This document shows, in pieces, positions 1 to 11,007 of a DNA stretch of 64,000 nt. The translations under genes and the position numbers were made by a program. Source of the DNA: Muscardinus avellanarius (lineage: Eukaryota; Chordata; Mammalia; Rodentia; Gliridae); the NCBI GenBank assembly GCA_963383645.1, contig OY726572.1:28154792-28218791 (forward strand), given 5' to 3'. The notes below the pieces were generated by a model that saw nothing but the letters and a program-made list of their open reading frames with translations, searched no databases and was not told the DNA's origin. Positions within the stretch are counted from its first letter, which is position 1, and every line of letters begins with the position of its first letter.

Positions 1-189
1 TTGAATTTATACACATTTCTGTGTCTCAAAACCTAAGGACCATCTATTATAAAGATCAAAATGAAAGGATGCGTTAATGTTTAGCTGAAACTGTCAAAAT
101 TATACTGTCCTAAATTTGCCTGAAAGCTTATCAGTACTATAAAGACTAATTTCTCTACAGCTTAGTGGATTGAGACTAGAAAATTATTT
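1..189. other. AT-rich non-coding flank
   Basis: Low-GC sequence with no recognisable repeat or open frame. It runs directly into the target-site duplication of the first SINE. Confidence 0.5.
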
Positions 190-206
190 AAAATATCCAC
201 CAAGTG

Positions 207-452
207 TCGGGCATGATGGTGCATGCTTGTAATCCTTCCGCTTGGGAGGCTGAGACAGGAGGACCGCACAGGTTTGAAGCCAGCCTCAGCTACTTAGTGA
301 GGCTCTCAGCAACTTAGTGAGACCCTGTTTCCAAATAAAATATAAAAATAGGTCTGGGAGTATAGCCCAGAGGTAGAAAGTCTCTGGGTTCCAGGGTTCC
401 ACTCCCAGTAATACCAAAATAAATAAATAAATAAATAAACAAACAAACAAAC
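207..452 (+). mobile_element. Dimeric 7SL/tRNA SINE, type I (B1-dID-like)
   Basis: The left half is 7SL-like (GGGCATGATGGTGCATGC, GGAGGCTGAGACAGGAGGA). An A-rich linker follows, then an ID-like right half (TATAGCCCAGAGGTAGAA ... GGTTCCACTCCCAGTA) and an (AAAT)n(AAAC)n tail. A 17-bp target-site duplication (AAAATATCCACCAAGTG at 190-206; 453-469 with one mismatch) fixes both ends. The right half contains a short GGTTCCA duplication near its B box. Such elements are Pol III transcripts mobilised by L1. Confidence 0.93.
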
Positions 453-469
453 AAAATATCCCCCAAGTG

Positions 470-2536
470 ACCTTGGATAACAATAATAGGTAAAACCAGA
501 GCAATGTGATACATTTGGAAGATGCTGAGCTGTAAGAGGAGCTTTCCAAAGCCATGATTAAATAGCAGAAGTTGCCTCTAAGTACACTGAATTTTTTTTT
601 AAGCAGAATAAATTTTTATAAATGTGACCTCAGTACTATATAGTTAAAGCGCATTTGCTAATGATAATAAAATCCTGGGACAAATTCTTGGCAAGGCATA
701 GATTACCCTAAGGTACTGGAGCCACATTTAGTGTAGGCTGCCAAATATTTTTGAGGTTAAATTGCTCTGGGGCTCATTGTCAATGGGATTTCATCTCTTC
801 TTTTTGAATCGATGATTTCTTTTGTTGGATTTAGACTGTCTTTGTATTCTCTTGACATTCATAACAAAAGATTCTTGATTTAGAAATACTGTTTGCTAGA
901 AAAATCCACCATCAGTGGGATGAATCATTCTGCCCATTACCTACCTCTGTTCTTCACTTTTGTGTGAAGCATGAGCTAAGGGGTTCACCCCCTGCAGTGC
1001 TGGGCCCAATTTCCACTTGAAAAGCAAATATTTGTTTCTATCCGCAGCAGTCCTTCAATCTCTCTTCACCCTTCTACCCACTTCCTTTACTGGTTCATCA
1101 CACAAATCATCCTGATCTAGATTTTTATTTAGAAATTTTAAATCATCAAGATGAAAAGCAAGAATAAATTTGATAGTGAAAACTTTGGATATATTACCAC
1201 AAAATTTCTTGCTGGGAATTTTCCCAACCATTTAGGTATAATGATTGGCTAGTTTTATTACTTAGTTTTGCTATCGTGCTTTTTCAATAACTAGGTATCA
1301 GATATGTACGTGTCATATATTTTTATAACTTTTACTTTATTATGTCAATTACCGAAAGGTCATTCAAATTTTTAGCAGAGCTGATCTATCTAAGAAACAT
1401 GTACTTCTAGAAATTTGTTCAAAATGGAGAGGCTCCTTCTTTTCCTTTTTAAATGGGAGGCAAGGGATTAGCTATAGTAGCCCATTACGTTTTCTTTAAT
1501 TTTAGCAGTGGATAAAATATATGCATATGGTAAACTCTTGAGTAGTAAGAAAGTCACACATTCATAAAGTTAAAATAGTTGTCGGACATCTGTAGTGCTA
1601 ATTATGGTCTTCATAATTGAGTGTGTCTGATATTGTGTTAAATGTTATATATTAAATCCAGAGTTCTGCTGTAAATTATGTACCTGATATATTTTTACCA
1701 AGTAATTAAATATAGGAAATCCAAGCTTTACTTTCTTAGCAAGGATAGGTAAAAATGATCAAATACTCTGAATTATTTGAGTGACTAAAATCTGCAGCAT
1801 ATAGGAGACACTACCATACCATGGTAAGTATGAATCAGTTCCCAAATAAGACAAACAGATTTTAAATCTCTGCTCTCTTACTAGCTATCTCTTAGAGTTT
1901 TGGTTAACTATTCAGCTTCTTTAAGCCTATTTTCTCAAATAAGTAAAATGGGATAAGTATATGCATCTCAGAGTTCTTGTGAAAATTACCATGTAAAATA
2001 TTTAGCAAATTGCCTGAGACATGTTTAAATACTAAAAAATGCAGTTAGTTTTTTTTGATAGGCTGAATCAGAATTATTTTGCAGTATAATTTTCTACAGT
2101 TGTTTTTATTCAGGACTGCAGGCTTACATTGTATACGAAAATTTTTTCATATTTAAGAAAACATGTAATGGTGGTTTTTTTAAAATATTTTTGTTTTTCA
2201 AAATTTAACTAGCCAGAAAATTTTTAGAGCTAGTTCAGCTGGTAACATTTAAATTTTTGTGTAGAACTTGCTTGATATTTCTATATTAATATTATGTATA
2301 ACTTATGAACCTCAGTCCATAACTTGTTCAAAATATTTTAAAGCTTTATCCATAAATGTCAAGATTTATATCTATTTTTATAGATACAAGCATTTTTTTC
2401 TCTTTAGAGAGTTGATTTAAAATATTTGATAAGTTCAGTTCTGAGCTTCCTTAGCAAGCTATTAATTAACTTAATCATTTTTCTTTGAGTGGATCATATT
2501 TTCTTATTTCTTTGATTCTTTGTGATTTGTTATTGT
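470..2536. other. Non-coding interval with a MIR fragment
   Basis: Mostly anonymous AT-rich DNA with no open frame worth calling. About 1858-2040 reads like the core and 3' half of a sense MIR: cues are TTCAGCTTCTTTAAGCC, AAGTAAAATGGGATAAGTAT and the tail resembling the usual 'lowest-cost' MIR end. The MIR assignment is by recall of the consensus. Confidence 0.5.
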
Positions 2537-2548
2537 TGAGAGCTACAT

Positions 2549-2789
2549 TTTTTTTTCTTTTCTTTCTTTCTTTTTTTTTTTTTTTTTGTTGGTACTGGGG
2601 GAGGAACCCAGAGGCTTTCTACCTCCGGGCCATACTCCCAGACCTTTTTTATATTTTATTTGGAAACAGGGTCTCACTAAGTTGCTGAAAGCCTCACTAA
2701 GTAGCTGAGGCTGGCTTGGAACCCGTGCAATCCTCCTGTCTCAGCCTCCCAAGTGCGGGGATTACAAGCGTGCGCCACCACACCGGCTC
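2549..2789 (-). mobile_element. Dimeric SINE, type I, minus strand
   Basis: Poly(T) start, then the inverted right half (GGTACTGGGGGAGGAACCCAGAGG), linker TTTATTTGGAAACAGGGTCTC and left half ending CGCCACCACACCGGC. A 12-bp duplication TGAGAGCTACAT flanks it (2537-2548 and 2790-2801). Long junction between the halves, hence type I. Confidence 0.93.
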
Positions 2790-2867
2790 TGAGAGCTACA
2801 TAATTGAATATTGTGATATAGTAATGAAAATAGATTGTCCTTCCTTAGTTACTCTTACTGATTTTTA

Positions 2868-3073
2868 TTTTTTTTTATTTTTTATTTTTTTGGTGGTACT
2901 GGGGTTCCTGGAAGCCCTTCTACCTCCGGGCTACACTCCCAGACCTATTTTTACATTTTTATTTGGAAACAGGGTCTCCCAAGCCAGCATGCGTGGCTGG
3001 CTTTGAACCTGCGCGATCCTCCTGTCTCTGCCTCCCAAGCGCGGGGATTACAGGCGTGCACCACCAAGCCCGG
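2868..3073 (-). mobile_element. Dimeric SINE, type II, minus strand
   Basis: Flanked by a perfect 16-bp duplication CTCTTACTGATTTTTA (2852-2867 and 3074-3089). Compared with type I, the right half ends GGGTTCCTGGAAGCCC (on the plus strand) instead of the usual B box. The junction is replaced by a hairpin, AAGCCAGC - 7 nt - GCTGGCTT. Confidence 0.94.
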
Positions 3074-3457
3074 CTCTTACTGATTTTTAAAGGCTGCATT
3101 CATCTTTCTGTTTAGTTACTACTTTTTCCAACTTTTTTTTCAAAGACTGTATTCTTTATTGTGTATGCTTTTTAAGTTCATTATGTGTTCCTTTAGAATG
3201 TTTGACAGGTTTTTCTTAAACATCAGGAGCTAAAACAGAAATGATAAACACCAATACCAGTCTTTGCAAATTGGTTCTCTGCTCTGCATTTCTTAAACAC
3301 TCTGATCATTTTTTAACTCTGCCTTAGTCTTCTCTTCCTGCATATGCCTAGCTTATGATTATCATCATAATCAGCCAAAGGGAAAACTTAGGGACTTCTC
3401 AGGGCTTTTGAGAGATTGTATTCATCTGTTGTGAATAAATATAGCTATATATTATGT

Positions 3458-3683
3458 TTTTTTGTTTGTTTGTTTGTTTTTTGTTTTGTACTGGGGATGG
3501 AACCCATGGGCATTCTACCTCCGAGTTACATCTCCAGCTCTAATTTTCTGATCTTTATTTTGAAACAGGATCTCATAAATTGTGGAGGGCCTCACTAAGT
3601 AGCTGAGTCTGGCCATGAACCCAATTTCTCCTGTCTCAGCCTTCCAAGTACTGGGATTACAAGTGTGAACTACTGTGCCTGGC
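3458..3683 (-). mobile_element. Dimeric SINE, type III, minus strand
   Basis: (TTTG)n tail, right half GTACTGGGGATGGAACCCATGG, linker CTTTATTTTGAAACAGGATC, left half ending GTGCCTGGC. A 10-bp duplication TATATTATGT flanks it (3448-3457 and 3684-3693). More diverged than the type I and II copies nearby. Confidence 0.9.
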
Positions 3684-3693
3684 TATATTATGT

Positions 3694-5700
3694 GTCTTAA
3701 TCATAACTTTTCACACCAGGCAGCTGTTAATTTTTGTTATTATTCATTTTACAATGTTTCTGATCAATGGTGGCCACTGTTTCACATTCAATGGGTCTGA
3801 ATTATGTGAAACAGAGATGTAGCAATACTTCAGTAGTTCCCATACAGGTTAAAACAGACAAAATAATTTTAAGTAGGATGTGATCTACTACCTCTGGAAT
3901 TAGGCACTAGGGTCACATGCTGGAAAGAGTGGCTGCCATTTCAAGATTGCCTTTGAGCTGGTAAGGGGCTGGTCCAAGGACAATAAAAACACCACAAAGA
4001 TTTCCTGCTATTTTTTTTCTTGAATTAGTATTTATTTGGTTGATAGAAACACAGGGCTGTTTTCCAGAGTTCAGACAAATTTAGTTCTAAGTAGTTCTTG
4101 CTTGTTTTTAGTATATCTGTGCATGATGAAAATTTGAGATTCTCTATTCTGCCATCTTATTAATATAACTCTTCTCTTTTATCTTTTTGAAATGGATTTA
4201 CTTACTATCTGGACAAAGTTATGTTTTTATATTTTTTATGAAAAAAGATATCTTGATCCTTGTTAGGTTTGATTGCTAAAGCTAGCATTATTCACTTTAG
4301 CACATAACATAGAAGATTTATCCTTCTGATATTATATTTAGATTTATTATCTTACTATATAAGCTATTCAAATCTTTCTCAAAAAATAATACTGAAAAAG
4401 CAGTTTATTAACTATTTGGATTATTTATTCACATGGTAAAGCATATTTAAAGTCTAATATAGTTCAAAATTATAATGATGAATCCTGAGCTTTTAAAGTT
4501 GTATACAACATAGTCTCTGATCCTAAGCTACTGAAACATAACAAAAACTGAGGAAAATGAATGTTATAAAGTATGCACCAAGTGCTAAAGGAACCTAGGG
4601 AAATCTAAGTATAATTCAGGGGTAAGGATAGTAAATTTTATATGCAGAGGAGATATTTTAATCAAAGGCTTACAACATGAGTAGAAGGTTAGCAATATTC
4701 ATGTTGAGATGACATTATATACTACCTGGAATATCATGTGGATGAGATGGACGGCATGTACAAAGACCTAAAAATTTAAATTGCAGCTTAATCTGGGAAT
4801 ACAGAACAGATAGTTAGGGTAGAATAGGCCTGAGGGAGAAGATGCAAGAAAGAAGACTAAGCAGTTAGGTTGTGAAAAGAGCATGAGAGATAGTGATGTC
4901 GAAATGTATTATATAACAGGCAAGGACATTCGACTACCATATAGAGAAAAGAATAAGGCTCCCCAGATTGACTCCTCATTCCTCTATGAATTCGAGCACC
5001 TAAGAAGTTTTTCAGTGGGTGATATTTTAGGTAGAGCCAGGGAACAATATATGATTTCAGGCTTCAATTAACTCAAAACCTTTAGTCACTACTACTACAT
5101 TTCTTCTTCTTTTTTTTTTTGTATCACACATATTCATAACTCTTCTCAAATGATTAATCCTGTTCCTAATGATCTCATTTTTAAGAAATGACTTAATTAC
5201 CTACTGAATGTTAGTGGTAGAAAAACTAGATGCTAGGAGGAACCTCTGATTTCCTCCTTTCAACTTCAGATTTTCCAGTTACTATATATCACTCTTCTTT
5301 TTACATCAGTTTTAACACCTTCCAAATATAATTCCACCTCTACCCTGCATAATCTAATCCAAGTTCTTTGAAATATCCATTGTCTTCTCACTTACTTTCA
5401 TTTTCAATTCATTTCAGTCTTTCTTCTTGTCGGTTAAAACCCTTAGATGTTTTCATCTTTTATCATCTAACTCATTTTTGGATACCTAGAATAAGAAGCC
5501 TACCTTTCCCCAACCACTCTCTTAAGAATGCACCTTTAAAGACAGCAATGATTTTCTAGTTGTCCAGCCAAGAACTTTCGCTCCAGTGTTGTCTTTCCCA
5601 ATAGCAATTGACGTAGCCTACCTTTTTTGGTTTCCAGTGGGGTTCCATTGGAATATCTCTGACAGTGTTCTGCATTTAGCTGCATCTAACTTTTCTGAAT
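3694..5700. other. Non-coding interval, no feature recognised
   Basis: About 2 kb of AT-rich DNA without a recognisable interspersed repeat, RNA gene or long open frame. The small frames here (about 60 codons) show no domain or codon pattern that I can support. Confidence 0.4.
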
Positions 5701-5714
5701 CTCAAGGACATTGT

Positions 5715-6062
5715 ACTGCTTCTGTGCCAAGGTCTCTGTCTTTGCCATTTCTTTGCCAGAAATATTCTTCCTAGATTTCTACCTGGCTATCTTCTCACTA
5801 CTCAAGTCTCTGCTCAGGATCACTTTTTCAGTAGAACTGCCTTTAACACTCTAGAGCTGCCCATCTACTTTCATCTTGAATGGGTGGTGTTATCTTCATG
5901 CTATCCTGTTTGCTTGTTTCCTTACAGCTTTCTATTCCCTCCCCATTAGACCATGAGATCATTGAGAACAGAGGCATCTTCTACATTTCTATCTTGTTAG
6001 TTGTTCCATTCCCAACCTAGAGACTCGGCAGACAGTAATTTCCAATAAACATTGATGAACAT
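5715..6062 (+). mobile_element. L2 LINE, 3' end
   Basis: Old sense-strand L2 tail. It shows the chain CCAGAAATATTCTTCCTAG, a CTCTGCTCAGGATCAC-like block, ATTAGACCATGAGATCATTGAG and CAATAAACATTGATGAAC, in the order of the L2 3' end as I remember it. Heavily mutated, consistent with mammal-wide age. Confidence 0.7.
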
Positions 6063-6740
6063 ATAAATGGAACACGAAGCTTTTTCTCTTTCATTGATCC
6101 CCTTTCTTTTATTCTTCCTTTTTCCTTATCCCTTCTTTACTTTTCAGAATAAAAACTGATGTTTATATAGTTATTTTATACAAAATATTTCCTTCTGATA
6201 AATACTGGGCGTAATACAAATTAGCCAGCCAAACTATGTAAATGTACACCTGACCTTGGTTCTTTCTAATTTGTCTTCACACTCTCTTCCTCAAGGGGTG
6301 TTATCATGTTTTGAGCTAATGCTCAAATATTAATTTCTGCCCTTGACCATTTTCTATTTATAATTTCTTTAACCTCATTTATGTGACTATTTATGTATGG
6401 TGCATTCTGTACTAATTATTCTTCGAACTTTAATTTGCTGGGCTCTCGTTAAAAAAATAAACCAGTGGAATTCTTGGCCTAATTGTATACTAGTTTATTG
6501 TCTAATAATAGGAACTAGATATGCAAAATTTAGCTTCACTTGAAAAAAATGCTATCTTCATTTGTGGCAAACTTAAATTAGGAGCAGGAAACAAAAGACT
6601 GCTATTATTATTTAAAAAATGAGACCACCTACTAATAGAATATCATGTTCAATGTCACTTATGAGAAGTCCTTCCTAAACAGATATCCAAATAATAAGGT
6701 AGGAAGACTTCCTATTTCACTAGTTCAGATAAGTGACTCA
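6063..6740. other. Non-coding interval, no feature recognised
   Basis: AT-rich sequence; nothing recognisable. Confidence 0.4.
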
Positions 6741-6955
6741 GTATGCCAGATGTATGCACACATCTGTAATTCCAGTACTTGAGAGACTGAGACAAGAGAA
6801 TTGTAGGTTTGTAGCCAGCCTCAGTAACTTCGCGAGGTGCTCAGCAACTAGTGAGATCTTATTTCAAACTAAACAATAAATTCACGCTGGGAGTGTATCT
6901 TAGATGTAGAATGCCCTTGGGCTGATCTCCAGTAACACACAAACAAAAATAAATA
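6741..6955 (+). mobile_element. Old dimeric SINE
   Basis: Decayed copy: GTATGCACACATCTGTAATT, GAGACTGAGACAAGAGAATT, then GGGAGTGTATCTTAGATGTA and an A-rich tail. Both halves can be recognised but carry many changes, so it is older than the type I and II copies. Confidence 0.8.
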
Positions 6956-6984
6956 AGAAAAGAAAATTAGAAAAAGAGGAGAAA

Positions 6985-7175
6985 TATTCAGTATAGTATA
7001 GTAGTTATAATCACAGTCTCTCGGATCAAATTCTGGCATCTGCCATCTTTTGAATAAGTGTTGCTTTAGCTACTTCATGTAAAAAATAAGTGTAGAAATG
7101 ATAATAATACGTACCTTAATGAGTTATTGGGGGAATTCCAAGCATTAATATAAAGGACCAAAACACTTTATGTTT
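6985..7175 (+). mobile_element. MIR fragment, sense
   Basis: Starts with the tRNA-like head (TATAGTAGTTATAATCACAG, TCGGATCAAATTCTGGC). It continues through the core (GCTACTTCATGTAAAAAATAAG) to AATAATACGTACCTTAATGAG. Strongly diverged; assigned from the order of these blocks. Confidence 0.72.
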
Positions 7176-7784
7176 TTGAATTTTTGTTTTTTCTTCAAAT
7201 GGACTTTACCCTACTGACTGGATTGTGTCTCAGCAGTATAACAAAAATCTGGGCTGCAGAGCTCCTGACATCCCTGGAAGACATTAAGTCCAAGAAGTTT
7301 TACATATAAGAGCTGTGGGACTTTCCTAGATATCAACAGCTCAGGGCAGTGATCTCTATTGAAGATCACAGTAGACACAGGAAATGCCATCCCGCCTTCT
7401 TACAGCCCTTCAGTGGGCAAGTGCTTTCTCTTCTACTGGATTTTTGTTTTTCACATCTGCTTTTTATGTAAATTTGTCTATGTGACAACCTGATATCTTT
7501 GTTTTCTATTTTCTTTTTATTTGCAACCCATTAAAGTTTTCTCTGTTTTTAAGAGGCTTCCAACAACTTGTTTTTGTTTTAAAATTGACATCTCATGAAC
7601 ACTTAGTCAATAAAGCACTGAATAATCCTTAAGAAGAACAATAGCAACCATAACAACAAAAATAGAGGTAACAACCAGAGATTCTACTGAGTTCATGCCA
7701 CAGAAATTCCTCCCTTAATTTCTGTCAGTTTACAAGACAAGGGGTTACGAGGTGAACTTAGAAGGTGGTGGCTTTGAAATCCTT
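7176..7784. other. Unassigned interval with a possible polyadenylation end
   Basis: Slightly higher GC than its surroundings (7200-7560) and an ATTAAA hexamer near 7532. It could be a decayed LTR or a processed-transcript remnant, but no reading frame survives and I recognise no family. Confidence 0.3.
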
Positions 7785-7789
7785 TTCCA

Positions 7790-7972
7790 TTCTACCTTTT
7801 CATTCTACCTTTGAGCTACACTCCCAGCCCTTTTTCATTTTTTACTTTGAACAGGACATCATTATATTGCTGAGGTCTCATTAAATGGCTGAGGCTTTCT
7901 TCAAACCTGTGATCTTCCTGTCTTAGCCTCCCAAGTACTGGGATTACAGGAGTATACCACCACATCCAGCTT
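7790..7972 (-). mobile_element. Old dimeric SINE, minus strand
   Basis: Inverted halves can be recognised: CTACCTTTGAGCTACACTCC, CTCATTAAATGGCTGAGGC, GCCTCCCAAGTACTGGGATT, ending CCACCACATCCAGC. The tail end is eroded. Confidence 0.8.
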
Positions 7973-7975
7973 CCA

Positions 7976-7976
<1 letters not shown>

Positions 7977-8019
<43 letters not shown>
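7977..8019. repeat. (TG)n microsatellite
   Basis: About 21 uninterrupted TG units lying between two minus-strand SINEs. It sits at the tail side of the downstream SINE, so it probably grew from that SINE's A-rich tail. Confidence 0.97.
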
Positions 8020-8020
<1 letters not shown>

Positions 8021-8195
8021 GCTGGGGGTTAAACCCAGAGGCATTCTACCTCTGAGCTATATACCCCTAGCCAAATTTTATTTTTTATTTGGAAACAAGT
8101 TCCTGCTAAGTTGCTGAGGATATTCTTGAACCTGTAATCCTCCTATCTCAGCTTCTCAAATATTGGATTACAGGTGTATACCAACCCTCCTGCTG
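8020..8195 (-). mobile_element. Old dimeric SINE, minus strand
   Basis: GCTGGGGGTTAAACCCAGAG, CTACCTCTGAGCTATA, TTTTTATTTGGAAACAAG, then a decayed left half ending GGTGTATACCAACCC. The (TG)n tract is its tail. Confidence 0.8.
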
Positions 8196-8454
8196 CTTCC
8201 TATATTAAAAAATGTTTGCAATGGAAAAATATTTTCTCTTTCAGGAGGAATATACACACTGGACCTGAACACTTTGCTCAGTCTCCTCGCCCATTTCTGT
8301 AGCAGCCTAGCCAGCTTTGCCTGACTTTCCCCGCTGGTTCTGCTCAGTAATCCTTGCTTTCAAAGGTTCAGGACTTCTCACTGACTCCATATCAGAAGTA
8401 CTTGAAGAACACTTTTTAATTTTTTATTATTTTTTATTATTTTTTATTTTTTTA

Positions 8455-8790
8455 TTGGTGCACTGAATTCATACATCATAATGGGATAAAAATAATACTT
8501 TTGTAGACATACATGCACACATCGCCAATTAGCCCCTACCCGATCCCCACCCCATTCCCTCCCCATCCCTCCTTCCCATGCTTGCCTTAGTGGTTGACAT
8601 CTAGTATTATAGCAATTTATCCAATATTAATGTTGATAATCTCACATAACAGTTTCATTTGTCTGATACCAAGCTTTTGATGACTTAAAGATAACATTTC
8701 AATATTTCTTTTTGCTTTCTTTCTTACCAGAGAATATGTTTTCTTCCATTTTTTTTAGGTGAAACTATCATATATTTATTTATTTTTCAC
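8455..8790 (-). mobile_element. L1 3' UTR part of copy A
   Basis: Plus strand reads ATTGGTGCACTGAATTCATA, ACATGCACACATCGCC, a C-rich block near 8540-8575, then AGTATTATAGCAATTTATCC. The same blocks occur in the other two copies and, more distantly, at 19240-19585, 22026-22320 and 48660-48960. This makes it the shared L1 3' UTR of the genome. Confidence 0.8.
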
Positions 8791-8794
8791 AAAA

Positions 8795-9496
8795 AATCTA
8801 TCCTAATATGGAATATGGACTCTAGGTACCAAAAACGATCTCGAAAAAGAACAAAGCTAGAAGATGTATATTTTCTAATTTCAAACCATATAAAACTACA
8901 ATAATTAAAACAGTGTAGTACTGTTATAAAGGCAGATATATAAACCATTGGAGTTAAATAAAAGCCTAGAGATAAATTCTTCCATATATTGTCAAGTTAT
9001 TTTTGACAAGGTTTCCATGAACATTTGGTGGAGGAAATAATAATCTATTAACTTAATATTGTTGAAAAATAATAATTACATGAAAAAGAATAAAATCAGA
9101 CCCTTACCTACCACCATATACAAATATTAACTCAAAATATATAAAAGACCTAAATATAACTCTTAAGACTATAAACTTTTAGAAGAAAATCTGGGTCATA
9201 AAACCTCACAACATTGAAATTTTCAGTGATTTCTTAGATATGATTTCAATGGCACAGGCAACAAAAGGGTAAACAAACTCCCTAAAATATAAAAAAAAAT
9301 GTATATCCAAAGACAATGTAAACAGAATTAAAAGTTACTGATAGAATGGGATAAAATATTTCCAAATGCTATATCTGAGGGTATATTAGTATTCCAACTA
9401 GAAATCCTAAAAATTAGCAACAATAAAAGCAAGCAATACAATTTAGAGATAGGTAAAAGACTAACATAAATAATGAATCTCCACAGATAACCAATC
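8795..9496 (+). mobile_element. L1 ORF2 3' fragment, antisense to its host element
   Basis: Plus-strand blocks follow the L1 ORF2 order: TCGAAAAAGAACAAAGCTAG, TAAAACAGTGTAGTACTG, CACCATATACAAATATTAAC, TAAAAGACCTAAATATAAC, TTTTAGAAGAAAATCTGGG, GGCACAGGCAACAAAAGG, ATCTCCACAGATAACC. The reading frame is destroyed. The same decay is seen in copies B and C, so the piece was captured in a degraded state before amplification. Confidence 0.82.
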
Positions 9497-9566
9497 TTAG
9501 TTGTCTGTTGGATGGAAAATCTTGTTTCTCTAGTTCTGGTGTGTGTTACCTATTTCTTCTTTGTAG

Positions 9567-10412
9567 TTAATCTCTGAGTATTTTCTCTAGTGCTGGTTTT
9601 GAAGACATAAATTCCTTCAGTTTCTGCTTGTCGTGGAAATTTCTTATTTCTCCATCTAATTTGATAGAAAGTTTTGCTGGGTAGGAAATTTTTGGCTGGA
9701 AGTTGTTTTCTTTCAGAGTTTGGAATATGTTACTCCAAGCCCTTCTGGCTCTCATGACTTGGTTTGGGAAGTCTGGAGTGATTCTAATTGGTTTGCCTCT
9801 GAATGTCACTTGGCCTTGTGTTTTTGTTGCCTTTAAGATTCTCTGCTTGGCTTCCACACTGGTCATTTTGACAGTTATGTAGCGTGGGGATCCTCTTCTC
9901 TGATCCTGTCTAAAGGGAGTTCTATAAGTTTCCTGGACCTGTGTATTGACCTTTTGCTCTATGTTTGGAAAATTTTCTGCTATTATTTATTTGAAGATAT
10001 TACTTATCCCTTTGGTTTCACCTTCTTTTCCCTCCTCTATTCTGATTATTCTTAGGTTAGCTCTCTTAAAATGGGCCCATATTTCTTCAATGTCAGATTC
10101 CTGCTGTCAGATTTTTTCTTCTAAATTAGAAACTATGCATTCATTTTTTGAACGATCTTCTTCTAAGATAAAGATTCTATTCTCCATGTGGTCTAATCAG
10201 TTGTTTGTACTTTGAATTGAGGCCTTTACTTCATTAATTGCATCCATTATCTCTTTTTGACTCTCTCTAAATTCTTTTCGAAACACCTCTATTATTTCTA
10301 CAGTTATTTTCCTGATTTGATCTTCTAGAAATCTCTGAATTTCTGTTTTATTGGGTTCTGATGTTGTGGGGTTGTGGGCATTCATTGCTCCATTGTTATT
10401 CCTCTTTCCCAT
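9567..10412 (-). pseudogene. L1 ORF1 (RNA-binding chaperone), inactivated by three stops
   Basis: ORF1p normally forms trimers that coat L1 RNA. The likely start is at 10412 (MGKRNNNG, like MGKK in other L1s). The N-terminal part is coiled coil (EDQIRKIT ... RKEFRESQKEIMDAINEV). The middle has ANLRIIRIEEG and IIAENFPNIEQ. The C-terminal domain has GKPIRIT, ARRAWSNIFQTLKENNFQP and ISYPAKLS, ending ILRD. I followed one frame through all of it: in-frame stops fall at 10199-10197, 10109-10107 and 9989-9987 and I saw no frameshift. About 281 codons, a little shorter than human ORF1p (338). An upstream in-frame ATG at 10514 is also possible. The stops make this copy non-functional. Confidence 0.88.
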
Positions 10413-11007
10413 GATTTGGGAAGTTTGTGCCTTCTCTGGGTTCTTCCCTTGGGTCAGTACGACTTCACTTAAGGTGCTCTGGATCTTGAGTCTGTGGTAT
10501 CTCGGTCCCCACAACTCCTTTACTGGGTTGTATCACAGAATCTCTGTTTTTGAACTATGCTCTGAATCCCTGCAAGTTGTGCTTGGCTTGCTGCCTGCTG
10601 CTCCTCTCTGGAGCCTGGTGGGCTGTTGAGGGTGTTGGTCTGGTGCCGTCTGGTGAATTCGCTGCTGCCACCGGCAGTATGGCGCTCTGCCGCGTCCTCG
10701 GGTGTGAGGCCGGCATATCTCCTCTGTGGCTCTGGCTCCATTCTGAGTTCCCCTCCTCTCTGGGGCCTGGTACTGCAAGAAAAGATGGCGCCCGTGTCGT
10801 TCCCCGCGGCTCCGGCTACAGCACTGTGATCTGGTTTCTTTCTGGTGTCTCGTTTTTCCAGCCCTCTTTTTCTCTGTCCCTTGTAATTACATTTTTTGTT
10901 TCTCTGCTGATGGTGTTTTCCGGCTATGAAAGGCGCTGATTTTGTGGTAATGGAGATTGGTTGTTAGCGGGGCTCATAAGCCCCACTTTCCTCCGTCGCC
11001 ATCTTCC
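10413..11007 (-). promoter_or_regulatory. L1 5' UTR (internal promoter region)
   Basis: The element's first bases are GGAAGATGGCGACGG, directly abutting the duplication, so the 5' end is complete. They contain a YY1-type site (AAGATGGCG) in the position known for human L1. It is the most GC-rich part of the window, with several CpGs. A second AAAGATGGCGCCC lies on the opposite strand at 10781-10793. Promoter activity is inferred from family knowledge. Confidence 0.75.

Noticed and set aside
10550..10939. 129-codon plus-strand open frame
   Set aside because: It is the antisense of the L1 5' UTR; higher GC there lowers stop frequency. No protein family recognised.
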